Counted from the first letter of the stretch, positions 28,811 through 40,419 are shown. The stretch is 64,000 nucleotides of DNA from Saprospirales bacterium (GCA_016711605.1 JADJSS010000010.1:1-64000), one strand, 5' to 3'. Notes: generated from the letters alone by a model not told the origin. Translations and numbers: made by a program.

Positions 28811-29860
28811 TTATATGACTTTAGTATCTAAAAATCTGTTAATAGAAACCTCATTCCTAATTTTTTGACCATGCAATAAATTCTGAACTAGATATTTGGA
28901 AAAATACGGTGTTAATGAAACTCCTTTGGTTCCTAAACCATTAAAAATATGGACATTTCTATGGCTTGGAAGACAACCTATAACAGGTCTTCTGTCTTTA
29001 ATAGTAGGTCGAATACCGGCCTTTTCTTCTACAATTGTATATGAACAATTTACTATTTTTGATAACTTATCTGTCAGTTCCTTTTTGCTAGATGGTGTAA
29101 CTACTTCTTCAATATCGTTCCAAACAAAAGTTGAACCAATCGAATATAAATTATTTCCTTTTGGTAGCACAATAAAATTTTTATTTAAAATAGATTCCAA
29201 TTTTAATTCATCAGATTTAAAAACAAGAAATTCACCTTTTGCGGTAGTAAATGGAATAAAATTAAACAATGGATTTTCGATTGCTTTATATCCTTCGCAA
29301 AATATGATGTGTTTTGCTTCAATGTTTTTATATTGAATTGTGTTATCAATTTTTAATTCATTAAAATCAAAAACTTCATCAAGCAATAGTTTATTTTCAA
29401 TAAAATAATTTCTGTATGTAGCAATAAATAAAGGAACATCCAACCAAAAACAATTATTTATAATTCCAGCACCTAACCTATTATTGACTTGTTCATTTTT
29501 AATGTAAACGATATCGCTCATGTAAGCTGTATATTCTGGATCGATTTTTCGCTTATTCCAAATTGCAATATCTTCTTGTGAAGAAAATAGTTTGTAAATT
29601 GATTGATGGAAAATAAATTTTTTGTTGAATTTTTTTTCTGCTGTAGAATATACTTCGTCGCAAATTGGCAATAATTCATCAATCATAAATGATTTAACTA
29701 ATTTTCTTCCAGTTATTGGATTTACAATTCCTGTTGCAATATTTGATGATGAATTTGGATGGTATTTATCAATGATAAAAACAGACTGCTGATTTGCCAA
29801 TAATTCTTCAGCGAGTAAAGTACCGGCAATTCCTTGTCCTATTATAAGAAAATCGTACAT
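28811..29860 (-). CDS. DAO-family FAD-dependent oxidoreductase, MnmC2-like
   Basis: 349 residues with the dinucleotide motif FLIIGQGIAGTLLAEELL at the N-terminus, the DAO-type SSNIATGIVNPITGRKLVKS segment and the C-terminal EEKAGIRPTIKDRRPVIGC and NGLGTKGVSLTPYFSKYL, which close the FAD site. In gammaproteobacteria the C-terminal half of MnmC is such an enzyme and removes the carboxymethyl group of cmnm5s2U34 in tRNA before the N-terminal methylase acts. Here the methylase MnmD is a separate gene whose stop lies 2 bases upstream, which strongly suggests a split MnmC working on the same tRNA base; a general amino-acid oxidase role cannot be excluded. Confidence 0.82.
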   Translation of the reverse strand: MYDFLIIGQGIAGTLLAEELLANQQSVFIIDKYHPNSSSNIATGIVNPITGRKLVKSFMIDELLPICDEVYSTAEKKFNKKFIFHQSIYKLFSSQEDIAIWNKRKIDPEYTAYMSDIVYIKNEQVNNRLGAGIINNCFWLDVPLFIATYRNYFIENKLLLDEVFDFNELKIDNTIQYKNIEAKHIIFCEGYKAIENPLFNFIPFTTAKGEFLVFKSDELKLESILNKNFIVLPKGNNLYSIGSTFVWNDIEEVVTPSSKKELTDKLSKIVNCSYTIVEEKAGIRPTIKDRRPVIGCLPSHRNVHIFNGLGTKGVSLTPYFSKYLVQNLLHGQKIRNEVSINRFLDTKVI

Positions 29861-29862
29861 GA

Positions 29863-30534
29863 TTATTTTTTATGAGCTCTTGTCATTTCTCGTTTTCCAA
29901 CTGGACCATTTAAAGATTCAATTTGAAAACCTGCCATTTTTAAATTTCTTTTTACTTCTCCTTTTGCGCAATAGGTTACTAAAATACCATTAAATTTTAA
30001 GGCATTAAACATCTTTTCAAACATAGAAATTGTCCATAATTCTGGTTGCGCATTTGGTGCAAATGCATCAAAATATATAATATCAAACTCGTTTATAAAA
30101 TCAATATTTTCAAAATCCATTTTTAATTTTTTGAAATAAAATGTATTTGAAATCGAAGTTAAAGTATTCCATTCGCATGCATGCATTTGATTAAATAAAG
30201 CAAAAGAATTATCCATCGAAATCACAGATCCATAATTCAAAAACTTAATGATATCAGTAGATAACGGATATTTTTCAATAGTTGTAAAATTTATTTTTGT
30301 ATTAGATTTTGTTGCTTCATTTAATGTAAGTAATGCATTCAAACCAGTACCAAATCCAATTTCGAGAATTGAGATTTCTTTTAAATTGGTTTGTTTAAAT
30401 TGTAAACCTGCTTGAATAAACACATGCATTGACTCTTGCAATGCTCCATGTAACGAATGATATTGTTGATTATATTTTTCAGAAAATATAGTAGAACTAC
30501 CATCGTTGGTAGCAACAATTTTGAGCTCATTCAT
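29863..30534 (-). CDS. mnmD: tRNA 5-(aminomethyl)-2-thiouridine methyltransferase, MnmD type
   Basis: 223 residues matching the stand-alone MnmD (DUF752) family, equal to the N-terminal half of MnmC. Landmarks are the substrate-entry segment YHSLHGALQESMHVFIQAGL, the SAM loop ILEIGFGTGLNALL, and the catalytic-side motif YFDAFAPNAQPELW. It uses SAM to make mnm5s2U at the wobble position of tRNAs for Lys, Glu and Gln. The ATG abuts the stop of the subtilase gene with no gap, and the FAD oxidoreductase follows 2 bases after its stop. The ending GPVGKREMTRA is the family's typical tail. Confidence 0.92.
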   Translation of the reverse strand: MNELKIVATNDGSSTIFSEKYNQQYHSLHGALQESMHVFIQAGLQFKQTNLKEISILEIGFGTGLNALLTLNEATKSNTKINFTTIEKYPLSTDIIKFLNYGSVISMDNSFALFNQMHACEWNTLTSISNTFYFKKLKMDFENIDFINEFDIIYFDAFAPNAQPELWTISMFEKMFNALKFNGILVTYCAKGEVKRNLKMAGFQIESLNGPVGKREMTRAHKK

Positions 30535-33500
30535 TTAGAGTTTCAGCAATTTAGAATAATAATTTTCCGATTCTGATTGTATTTGCATAAAATAAGAACC
30601 AGTGCTCCAGGCAGAAAAATCTGGAATACCAAGTGCATTTACACCGTTATTGAATATCATTTTTTTGCTAAATATTAAACGACCTTCCGTATTGTAAATA
30701 TTGACTTTTGAATTAAGTTGCGTTTTATTTTTAAACTCAACCATTATGTCATTAGTAGATATGTATGCTTTTATCTGAGTCGTATTTTCTTTAACACCAA
30801 CACGTGGTGCAAAATAAACAGAATCAATTTGAGTAAATGTAAATTTATTAGTATTATCTACAATTTTTATTCTGTAGTAAAAGACACCACCATTTGAATT
30901 TAATAAATGCAAGAAGTTATAATTAGTTGCATGGTTGGAAAAAACACCTGCAGGCACTGTATCTACATCAATAAATGTTTGCCCATCAAAAGAGTATTGA
31001 ATTACAAATTCTTTACTATTTATTTCCTGAGAAGATATCCATTCTAAGTAAACATCATTATCGAGAGGAACTGCGCTGAAATCTGAAATGTTAATGCTTT
31101 GTACTGCATCAGCATCATTTTTTGTACTTACTAAATAAAATTCACCTAATGTGTCTGTTGTAAACTCAACATAATAACCACCATTGTATGGATAAAATTG
31201 AATTTCATCAGGTGTGTAATATTTATAAAATGATTTTACATGATTGTCAATAATATCTAAGTTAGTGTTAAGTCCTAAGTATCTTAACATGCCGATATCA
31301 CCCATTCTATTTATGGAATCTTCAGCTAAAACATAATTTGTGTATTCAGTATTTGTTAAATAAAGTCTTACTTTAAAATTGCCTAAGCGAACATTTTGTG
31401 GTTTAATCACCCAATTTCTTGGTAGTATATTTTTATTTTTAAAAATTTTATGTTTTAAAGTATTTGCTTCGAATCCAACGGTTACATTTCCTAAATTTTT
31501 ATTATCATCAAATAATTCTGCTGCTAATTTTCCGTTTCTATAAAATTTCACCCAACCATTTCCAGTAGAAAGTTGAGAAATATAAGTTGAATCGGTACTA
31601 GCAATATCATCATATTCTTTTAAAATATGAATATCATCTATAGCCAAACCTTCAGAAACAATATATTCATCAGAAAGCAAATGTAATCTAAAAATAAAAT
31701 TAGAACTATCTGCAAGGTTAGCTAAAGGAATATTAATGTGTGCTGTTTGCCAAGGAAAGACAATTCGATCCCAATATGGTTTTGAATTGTAACCATTGTA
31801 CCAGTTTAAGCCACAATTATAGCATCCTAACCGATTCCATTGAGTACCGTTAGAACTATATTCAATGTATGCTGAATCAGATTCTTGTTGCATTACAGAA
31901 ATAAAATGGAAAGACAATAATGGATCTTTTGTGCAATTTGTTAAATCTAAACAACCAAGATATAGATATGAATTTTCATTAAAATTATATCCTTTATTTA
32001 AGCCAGTTGTCCAAGCTTTATTATCTTGTGCAGCGTTGTTTATATTGTATTTTGTTGGTGTTCCTAAAATCCATGAATTATTTACGCCATCAGTAAGTAC
32101 ATTTCCATTATTGGTTTCAAAATCATTATAATAAGGAAAAGAATCAATGGTTGGCATTACAATAACTGGAATATTTATAATAGAATCATTTCCTCTGTAA
32201 TTATCGCCAACATTAGAAACCCAAACTTTTACATTATATTTTCCTGGTGTAGTTTGATTAAATTTTGAAAGAAATGTATAAGTAAAAGTATCCAATGGAT
32301 TGATACTATTGGTTATTGTTTCAGTAACTGGTGTGTTGTTATTTATTTGATACGTAACTTGTAATGAATTTATAATCTGTGACGAATGATTAATTCCAGA
32401 GATTGAAATTGGAGTAGAAATAAAATTCTTATTGCAAATTACTTTTTTAATTTGCGCATCAAATAAGGAAACATCCACACCTGCATTATACAACCTAAAA
32501 TCATCGAAAGTATAACCACCATCTGTATAGAGTGAAGTAGCAGATCTGTTTCCACTTTGCAGAATTCTAATTTGAGTAGATGACGAAAAAGCTTGATTAT
32601 TTTCAATCTTTAATTTTTTATATAAATTAATTGATTTTACGTTTTTATAATTACCAAATGCATCAGCACGATTTGCAAACAAGTCATAAATTTCTATCCA
32701 ATTTCTATTTTCCGCTCCACGAGCATAAATTTTATCGTTACCATCTGTTTCACCTCTATATAAGAAACTAAAATCTAAATAAACAGCAGAATCTATATAA
32801 CTACTTAGATTGTAGGTAAAAATCAATTCATTGTTTTTAGCAGTTCCAGAATTATTAAAATTATCTAATGTAATGGCTCTATTTCCTTAATTAGCAAAAC
32901 CTCTACCTTCATTAGTTCTAAATCTGCCACCAAATTCTGGGTTATAATCTGCATAGTCAAATCCATTAATTCCAAATGTATAATTGGTTAACTCTTCATT
33001 AGAATTTTCAAAAGACTCAAAAATTGGTAAGATAATTCTAAAATTTGCAAGATGACGGATCTTATAACTTAAAGTATCATTATTTCGATTATTATCACCA
33101 GGTAAAGATGTCCATGCTACAATATTATAGTTACCAACAGCACCTAAATCTTCCGTTGCTGTGTATCTAGCAATAGATGTATCATTCGTAGTGACCACAT
33201 CAGTTAATGTCATGTTTTTAACGGGTCCACCATTTAATGAATAAGAAACAGGTATTGAATTCTGCGTAGTCGTTCCATAATTTTTTATAATAAATGACAG
33301 TCTTTCGTTACCAGCGAATGTAGTTGATGTAAATTTACGACCACCAGTTTGTTTTAGCATAGAGTAAATACCAACATCATTTGTTGTAGTACAAGCAGTA
33401 GGTGTGGTTATAAATGTTTTTGACAAACTATGATTACTTTCAACTCCATTAAATATTACAGAAATAGCATAATAATATTTTTTTCCATTACTAAGATTAT

Positions 33501-35778
33501 TGATAGTAAAATTTGTTCCTGATGTTTGACCAACTAAACGCCAATCATTATCCAAAAACAAATAAACATTATATGAAGATGCACCAGTAACAGTTGCCCA
33601 AGATATGGTGGCTTTTCTATCACAAACAATTGCGTTTATAGTTCCATAATTTGCTTGACGACCAATTGTAAAATTTTGTTTAGATATAACTTCATTTAAA
33701 CCTGATGAAATTTTTACTAAACATTGGCTGCTTGATACTAAAGGTGTAGTAAAATTATATGATTCTTTCTGTATATTATAATTTGTAATTAATTCGCTCC
33801 AAGTTGCACCATTATCAGTTGATAGTTCAATTTTAGCCAAAGAATCGAAGCCATTTGCATTCCATCTCATTGCATATCTTGTTCCTGCATCTAAGATTTC
33901 ACCACCGTTTGGATGAGTTAATTCTATTTCCTTTTTTTGATTAAAATAAGTTACTGCATAAGTTTGTGGTCCAAAAGGTACACTTGTTCCTTTTACAACA
34001 ATTTTATATGAGCCAGCCAATGGATTATCAATAGTAACTTGTTCATTCGTATTTAAGTTATCAATTCCTTTTATAGCAGCATTTTTATATGAACTTGGAT
34101 CTAATTTCCATGGCAAAATAGTATCGCCTGCTGGTGTAACGATTTTTAAGTCTAAATTATTTACAATTGTTTTTGATGCAATTGGACTTCCTTCTTTGTC
34201 TGTCCAACAAAGTGTAACATTTAATTTATTTAAACCTGCTGGAACAGCAATCGTATGTATTTTAAACTGATTTGCCGATACATTATCTTCAAAAAACTGA
34301 TTATTAGCAATAGAAAAAATAGATTTGTTTGCATTTGGAATACCATATCCAAATTTATAATCTGGACCAATATTACCTAAATCGTGAGCAGTATTAAACA
34401 ACACTGACTTTACTAAAGAAGCATTAGGAACTACACCAAATTGTTGTTTATATTTTTGATGAATCAGTGCAGCAATTGCAGCTATTTGTGGAGCAGCAAA
34501 AGAAGAACCATATACTGCACCAAAATTATCATTTGGAAGTGTTGTAAAAACACCAAATCCTTTTGAAACCAATTCTGGTTTTAAACGACCATCAGCAGTT
34601 GGACCTCTTCCACTATTTCCAACAATGGTTCTGTCAGTAAAAAGCCAGCCAACTGTTATTGCATTTTTACATCCTTGAAAACCAATATCAACAGAACTAA
34701 ACGTATCTGATGTCGCGCAATTAGACGCAGTATTTCCTACTGCAATTACTGGTAATATTGTAGGATTGTTGTAAGCAACTTTATCCAAATCAGATGCTTC
34801 TGGAATATATAATCCAGATTCAAGACAATTAGTTGGCGCAAAATTGTAGGAATGATTGTTTATATCAATATTGTATAATGTTTTTGATTGAGCAACTTCA
34901 TCAACAATATCATTTAGAACATCGTAATAATATAAAACAGATTTAGGCGATAAACCTTTTATAGAAGAAAAAGAATTTCCTTTGCCAGCAATACAACCAC
35001 CAACAAAAGTTGGATGTGATACTGCAGTTGGATAATTTAATTCTTTATCTATTATAATATTACTTGCAACTGGCAAATCAATATGCGAACCAACAGTGCC
35101 TTCGTCCCAAATACCAACAGAAACACCTTCACCTTTTAAGTTGTATCCATTTGGTGATGTATTTTCTACTTCGTTCACATTAGTCAAAAAATTAGATTCT
35201 TGAATTAACAGATTTTTACGTTCATAATAATTTGAGATAAAGTAAACAAATGGAAGTTTTGAGATTTTCTCAATTTGAGATTTATTTACAATCGTCGTAA
35301 AATGATGATTTACATTATCAATTTTAGAAATAGAAAACCCAATAGTTTGAGCAACTTCTAAAATAGTTTCTTCGCTAATAGAACTAGCAAATAAAACTGT
35401 AATTGGATTTGACTGTAAGTTTGTATTTTTTAAACTTTCATAAATTTTATCTTCTGATTTTAAAAATCCAATTTGTGTAGTTTGAATTTTTTGTAGTGAT
35501 GAGACTGTTGCAATTGCTTTGGTTGATATCAAATAAAAACCATCACCTAAATAAGATTCTACGTTAATATTATTGGTAGCAAGATAATTTTCTGAATTTG
35601 ATTTTGGCTGAATCACTAAGTAATCAGTTTGATCGTATCTAAAACCAGCAACATTCAATCTGGCCGTTGGATTATTCAATGAAGAAATATCAATTGGTGA
35701 AATTTCAAAATTATCTTTAGAAAAAACAGTAAAAAAAGTTGCAATAAATAGTGATAGCAAAGTAAAATGCTTTGTCAT
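30535..35778 (-). CDS. T9SS-secreted subtilase, interrupted by an in-frame stop
   Basis: The frame encodes about 1747 residues with a single TAA at 32887-32889 (codon 964) and no change of frame. Part one: signal peptide 1-20, an S8 peptidase domain with Asp225 (GIWDEG), His255 (SHPTFVGG) and Ser426 (GSSFAAP), a P-domain-like beta region, and fibronectin III-like and CARDB-like modules. Part two has no signal peptide: CARDB-like region, an adhesin-type domain with Cys, a fibronectin-like module (NDVYLEWISSQEINSKEFVIQYS) and the sorting domain (KVNIYNTEGRLIFSKK ... YFMQIQSES). The sensible reading is one exported protease with either a nonsense mutation or a base error. If the stop is real, the protease would lack its export/anchoring signal. 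Confidence 0.87.
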
Positions 35779-35850
35779 ACAGAAAGAGATTTACTATAAA
35801 TATAGAATTTTATGTTGAATTTGGCAACTTTTGAATATTGTAGGTTATAG

Positions 35851-36795
35851 TTATTGTTGTTGCTGCTGCTGTTGAACATGAATGATTGGAACTGTATCAG
35901 TATCTTCAGTATACATTTGAACTTCATTTTCATCTTCAAAGATAGTTCCATCTTCATATCCAACAGAAACGTAAACCATTAGTTCTTGATTAGCAGGACC
36001 TTTAAATGTTCCTTTCACAGATGTACAATCTTTAAAATCACGACCAACTGCTAATTGTATATGATGTTCATTTGCAAAACAATTATTTGTCGGATCAATT
36101 CCTATCCAACCAAGATTTGGAATATATGCTTCGACCCAAGCATGTGTTGCACCTTCACCACGCATACCATTTTTATTTGGACAAATATAACCACTACAAT
36201 AACGACTAGGAATGCCTATGGTTCTCAGCAATTGCAATAAAACATGTGCAAAATCTTGACAAACACCTGAACGAAATTCAAGTATCTGGTCAATCGTAGT
36301 TTCTACTGTGGTAATGCCTTTGATATATTTAAAATTATCAAAAATATATTTCGAACACTTTTTAGTGCATTCTAAAGGTGAATCATTTTGTACATAAATA
36401 TGGTCGAGTATAATTTGGATTTTTTCTTGTGTTTTAATTTTTTCAATTTGTGCTAAGTCGAGAAAAATAATATTATTTGCAATTTCTTGCTTCAAGATTT
36501 CCCAATCATTTTTTGTTGAAAGAGGTTCGTCAATGAATTGAAAACTTGTTTTAGCAATCAACCTACTATCAATCACTAGTTCTTCATGTGGTTTTGACAC
36601 GGTAAAAAAACCAACAGTATTGTTCCAATAATCCTGAAATTTATTGATGTTTGGCTCGTCTGTTATTACTAATTCATGGCTTAAAATTTCCTGACCAACT
36701 TTAGTAAATGGAAATATTTTTATCTGATTCGCACTTTCTCTGACTGGTCGATCGTATTTGTATTTAGTGATGTGTTGTATTTTGAAAACAGGCAT
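35851..36795 (-). CDS. Transglutaminase-like protease-fold protein of the ATP-grasp/alpha-E cluster
   Basis: 314 residues. The N-terminal bacterial transglutaminase domain (IQHITKYKYDRPVRESANQIKIFP) is followed by the papain-like core with the triad Cys in FRSGVCQDFAH, His in GEGATHAWVEAY and Asp in GWIGIDPTN. This family is found together with the alpha-E and circularly permuted ATP-grasp genes that lie directly upstream on the same strand (36880 and 37922); the trio has been proposed to make and trim short peptides, and its product is unknown. The protein ends in a short poly-Gln tail (seven Gln) coded by a CAA/CAG run at about 35854-35874, which may be unstable in length. Confidence 0.9.
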   Translation of the reverse strand: MPVFKIQHITKYKYDRPVRESANQIKIFPFTKVGQEILSHELVITDEPNINKFQDYWNNTVGFFTVSKPHEELVIDSRLIAKTSFQFIDEPLSTKNDWEILKQEIANNIIFLDLAQIEKIKTQEKIQIILDHIYVQNDSPLECTKKCSKYIFDNFKYIKGITTVETTIDQILEFRSGVCQDFAHVLLQLLRTIGIPSRYCSGYICPNKNGMRGEGATHAWVEAYIPNLGWIGIDPTNNCFANEHHIQLAVGRDFKDCTSVKGTFKGPANQELMVYVSVGYEDGTIFEDENEVQMYTEDTDTVPIIHVQQQQQQQ

Positions 36796-36879
36796 TTTGA
36801 TTTTGGATTTGAGATTTCAGATGTGAGATTTGAAAATTAGATAATTAAATCTGTAATCATACATCTGAGATCATAATTT

Positions 36880-37818
36880 TTAGTGGTAGGCAAAATAAAC
36901 TTTACTTAATTTATTACTGAAGTTAAATACGTCATCCATAATTTCTTCTAAAAATTTATGCAAGCCAATTTCAGAAATAGATTGCAAATCAGAATATTCA
37001 ATTCGGCTGCGCAAACGTCCGATTGTTTTTTCTAACAATGAATCTGCTTCTGATTTTTCAATCGTGATCTTTTCCATGATATGACTTATCTTTTTAGTTG
37101 AATATAAAATAGACCGTGGAAAATCAGTATTCATTATAATCATGTCTAACACATTTTGTGTTTGCAAACCTGTGTGATAGGTTTTCATGTAATATTCATA
37201 ACCAGAAACAGAAAGCAATAAATTTTTCCAGTACGGAATATCCATTGGATTATTGATGTCGTATTCGATATCATTAAATTTTATGTCTAAAATATCAGCA
37301 GTTTGAATAGCACGTTCAATGAATTTTCCCATGTTCATGAAATTCCATCCTTCACCGCGCGGCATCGTAACTTCGGCAACACCATAAAAATATAAGCTTT
37401 CATCAATTAAAGAAGAAATTGCATACAGTTGCTCACCTGAATCTATTAACTCTTCAATACGCTTACTGTTTATTTTTTGATAGTAACGATTAATACTTTC
37501 CCAAACTTCTTTTGTAATATGATCTTGAACACCACGCGCATTTTCTCGTGCTTTTGTAATAATACTTCTAATTGAATTTGTATTGGTTTTATCAGTAATA
37601 ATGTAACGCAGAGCGGCTTGTGAGTTGTCTTTTATTTTATCAATTTCATGATCGTCTAACGACGTAAATATTTGCAAAACAGGTGTCCAGTTATAATTTT
37701 CTTTTTCATTTTTATCCAAAGAAGTTACGTAATTAATTTTGAGCATACGCAACATACCTTCGGCACGTTCAACGTAACGGTTCATCCAAAATAATGATTC
37801 TGCAATTCTGCTAAGCAT
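36880..37818 (-). CDS. Alpha-E domain protein (DUF403)
   Basis: 312 residues, all helical, opening with the family signature MLSRIAESLFWMNRYVERAEGMLRML. Further conserved segments are ARENARGVQDHITKEVWESINRYY and PRGEGWNFMNMGKFIERA. Alpha-E proteins have no known catalytic activity and always occur with the transglutaminase-like and ATP-grasp proteins, sometimes fused to them; a scaffold or peptide carrier role has been suggested. It is the middle gene of the trio, 103 bases after the ATP-grasp stop and 84 bases before the transglutaminase start. Confidence 0.93.
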   Translation of the reverse strand: MLSRIAESLFWMNRYVERAEGMLRMLKINYVTSLDKNEKENYNWTPVLQIFTSLDDHEIDKIKDNSQAALRYIITDKTNTNSIRSIITKARENARGVQDHITKEVWESINRYYQKINSKRIEELIDSGEQLYAISSLIDESLYFYGVAEVTMPRGEGWNFMNMGKFIERAIQTADILDIKFNDIEYDINNPMDIPYWKNLLLSVSGYEYYMKTYHTGLQTQNVLDMIIMNTDFPRSILYSTKKISHIMEKITIEKSEADSLLEKTIGRLRSRIEYSDLQSISEIGLHKFLEEIMDDVFNFSNKLSKVYFAYH

Positions 37819-37921
37819 TTGTTTATTCGTATTGAGTACAGCGTATATCGTACATCGTTTTTTAATTATTTTACTTAATTTAAATAATCGTAATACGCAA
37901 TACGATTATCGAAATACAATC

Positions 37922-39361
37922 TCAATCAATTATCCAAGTATCTTTGCTGCCACCACCTTGTGATGAATTTACTACTAATGAATTTTCTTTCAACGCTACT
38001 CTAGTTAAACCACCAGCTACTAATTTAATTCCATCAGGACCACATAATGCATATGGTCGAAAATCAATATGTCTTGGCACTAATTTTCCATCTAAATAAC
38101 AAGGAACAGTTGAAATTTTTATAGTTGGCTGTGCAATATACGAACGTGGTTCTTTTAAAATAGCTTCTTTAAATTTTGCAATTTCTTCATCGCTTGCACT
38201 TTCACCCATGAGCATACCATAACCACCAGATTCATTGGTTTTCTTGATCACCATTTTATGCATGTTCAAAAAAGTATAATCACGTTCTTCAGGAATTTCC
38301 ATTCTGTACGTAGGAACATTTTTTAGCAAAGGTTCTTCGTTCAAATAATATTTTATCATGTCTGGTACGTATGTGTAAATTGCTTTATCATCAGCAACAC
38401 CATTTCCCATTGCGTTTACAATGGCAACATTTCCTTTGCGATATGCAGACGCCAAACCAGGAACGCCAAGTAAACTATCAGGTCGAAAAACCAACGGATC
38501 TAAAAACTCATCATCTACACGACGATAAATAACATCAACTTGTTTTAATCCACGTGTTGTTTTCATGAACACTTTATGATTATCCACCAATAAATCTCGA
38601 CCTTCTACCAATTCGATACCCATATAACGCGCTAAAAAAGTATGTTCGTAATAAGCGGAATTATACATGCCTGGTGTCAACAAAACAATGTTTGGATTTT
38701 GAATTTGTTTTGGTGCCAATTGCACTAAGATATTATGTAATAAAATCGGATAATCAGAAACTTTGCGCACATTATATTCATTCATCAATTCAGGAAAAAT
38801 ACGTTTGGTAACATCACGATTTTCCAGCATATACGAAACACCTGAAGGTGTTCGCAAATTATCTTCCAAAACATAATACGTTCCATCAGAATCGCGTACT
38901 AAATCAATTCCAGCAATGTGTACATAAATATCATAAGGCACTTGAATACCGAAAACTTCACGATTATAATGTGGACACGAGACGATTAAACTAGCAGGAA
39001 TTTTTCCATCTTTTATAATGTGCTGTTCGTTGTAAATATCTTTTAAAAAAAGATTGAGTGCTTTTAAACGCTGAGCAATTCCTTTTTCCAGAAAATCCCA
39101 ATCGTTGGCAGTAATAATTCTTGGAATAATGTCGAATGGAAAAATACGCTCGATGCCTTCTTCATTTTCAGAATACACAGTGAACGTGATTCCTTGATTC
39201 ATAAACATTTTTTTCGCAATCTCTTCTTTCTTGTTTAAAATATCAAGATTGATGGTATTGAGTTGCTTGAAAATAGATTGATAGTGCGAACGAATGTTGC
39301 CATCTGCAAAACTCATTTCGTCCCAAAACCCATTTCTTGTGTTGTATTTATCGAAAATCAT
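37922..39361 (-). CDS. Circularly permuted ATP-grasp ligase-like protein
   Basis: 479 residues of the circularly permuted type 2 ATP-grasp family (DUF404/DUF407). Typical segments: MSFADGNIRSHYQSIFKQL at the start, DLVRDSDGTYYVLEDNLRTPSGVSYMLENR, DVIYRRVDDEFLDPL, VIKKTNESGGYGMLMG (nucleotide-binding loop) and the C-terminal SSQGGGSKDTW. ATP-grasp enzymes join a carboxylate to an amine through an acyl phosphate, so a peptide-bond-forming role is expected. It is the first gene of the trio with alpha-E and transglutaminase-like genes, so all three probably act on one product. It ends in TGA exactly where the family ends, showing that TGA is read as stop in this organism. Confidence 0.93.
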   Translation of the reverse strand: MIFDKYNTRNGFWDEMSFADGNIRSHYQSIFKQLNTINLDILNKKEEIAKKMFMNQGITFTVYSENEEGIERIFPFDIIPRIITANDWDFLEKGIAQRLKALNLFLKDIYNEQHIIKDGKIPASLIVSCPHYNREVFGIQVPYDIYVHIAGIDLVRDSDGTYYVLEDNLRTPSGVSYMLENRDVTKRIFPELMNEYNVRKVSDYPILLHNILVQLAPKQIQNPNIVLLTPGMYNSAYYEHTFLARYMGIELVEGRDLLVDNHKVFMKTTRGLKQVDVIYRRVDDEFLDPLVFRPDSLLGVPGLASAYRKGNVAIVNAMGNGVADDKAIYTYVPDMIKYYLNEEPLLKNVPTYRMEIPEERDYTFLNMHKMVIKKTNESGGYGMLMGESASDEEIAKFKEAILKEPRSYIAQPTIKISTVPCYLDGKLVPRHIDFRPYALCGPDGIKLVAGGLTRVALKENSLVVNSSQGGGSKDTWIID

Positions 39362-39616
39362 TCGTTTGTTTCAATTATCGTAATACATGATAAGAATATT
39401 TTTTCAGTTTTTTATAAAAAAAGAAATAAAATGAAACGTTTTAATCAAATAGTAAAGAAATCCATTAAGATAATTTAATAATTTTTAAAAAATATTGGTA
39501 ATTTTAATGAGTATACAATTAAAGTTTACTCAATATAATTGCCGTTCACGCATTGAAATTAATTAAATCGTATAAAAAGATTATTCTTGTTATTGCATAA
39601 ATAAAAAAAAAACACC

Positions 39617-40366
39617 ATGAAAATAAAATACATTTTATTGCAATTGTTTTTGCTAACATTCCATTTAGTTGCATTTTCATATGAAGTCGATTCAATTGAC
39701 AACGTCGCAAAAAGTAGTTGATAGTTTTTTCAATTGTCTGCAACCAACAATTAATTCCGCACAAAAATAATAAGTTGTAAAATCGGATTTAAGAACAATT
39801 GTCAATAGCAAAAAATCTAAAAAAGCAGATTTGGTAAATAGTAAATTACCCAAAAGCAGAACATTTAAAAAGAATGACAATAACAAATACGAAGAAGAGA
39901 CAAATATCACTCCTAAATCTTTTAGGTCAGAATCTGTATTTTCAATAAAAAATGGACAGTCCAAATCATACAGAAAGAATTCCATTGTCCAATCTTTAGA
40001 TTACAGTACTATTTGATAATGTATCGCTTGCAAATAATTACATGTCACAATTAGTAAATGTTGATGACACCAGTATTAAGTCCGAACGTAAAAGCAGGTC
40101 AAATATTCCACTAAAGAACGCACGACATAAGTTAACTATTAACTGTGGTGTTGCAAAAATAGTTCATATTTGACAAATAATGTAGTAGACATTATTAAAT
40201 AGATTGGACAAAAAAAAAAAAAAATTGTCATTGATTTTTATTTCGGAATTACATGAATTGGAATCTTTGGAATAAACCCAGTTTATGACGATTATGGAAA
40301 TTTAAAAAACCATCACCTGTCATTTCTGCAAAAATGTAAATACATTTTTAAAAGTAAAAAGCTATG
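39617..40366 (+). pseudogene. Broken gene for an unrecognised secreted protein
   Basis: A clear signal peptide begins at the ATG 39617 (MKIKYILLQLFLLTFHLVAFS). The frame stops at 39721 and continues in another frame as KVVDSFFNCLQPTINS and, at 39831-40016, as a Lys/Ser/Asn-rich segment (NSKLPKSRTFKKNDNNK). Later fragments such as IGIFGINPVYDDYGNLKNHH hint at a folded C-terminal domain near 40260-40330. There are more breaks than elsewhere, plus an A15 run at about 40211. I cannot name a family. It faces the truncated mutS2, and the junction of the two is at about 40400. Confidence 0.45.
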
Positions 40367-40419
40367 ATTCATCAAATACGTTTAGGTCATTATGAAAGCA
40401 ACGAACATTTATAATTGAA

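Noticed and set aside
35851..39361. The ATP-grasp trio considered as a RiPP cluster
   Set aside because: No short precursor-like gene with a leader peptide is visible beside it, so it is described as the known trio only.
39361..39616. Possible promoter or small RNA upstream of the ATP-grasp gene
   Set aside because: I see only AT-rich sequence, with no conserved structure or convincing -7 box.
40200..40230. A15 run considered as a poly-A tract of a retroelement
   Set aside because: No reverse transcriptase and no target-site duplication is visible; the segment is simply AT-rich and error-prone.
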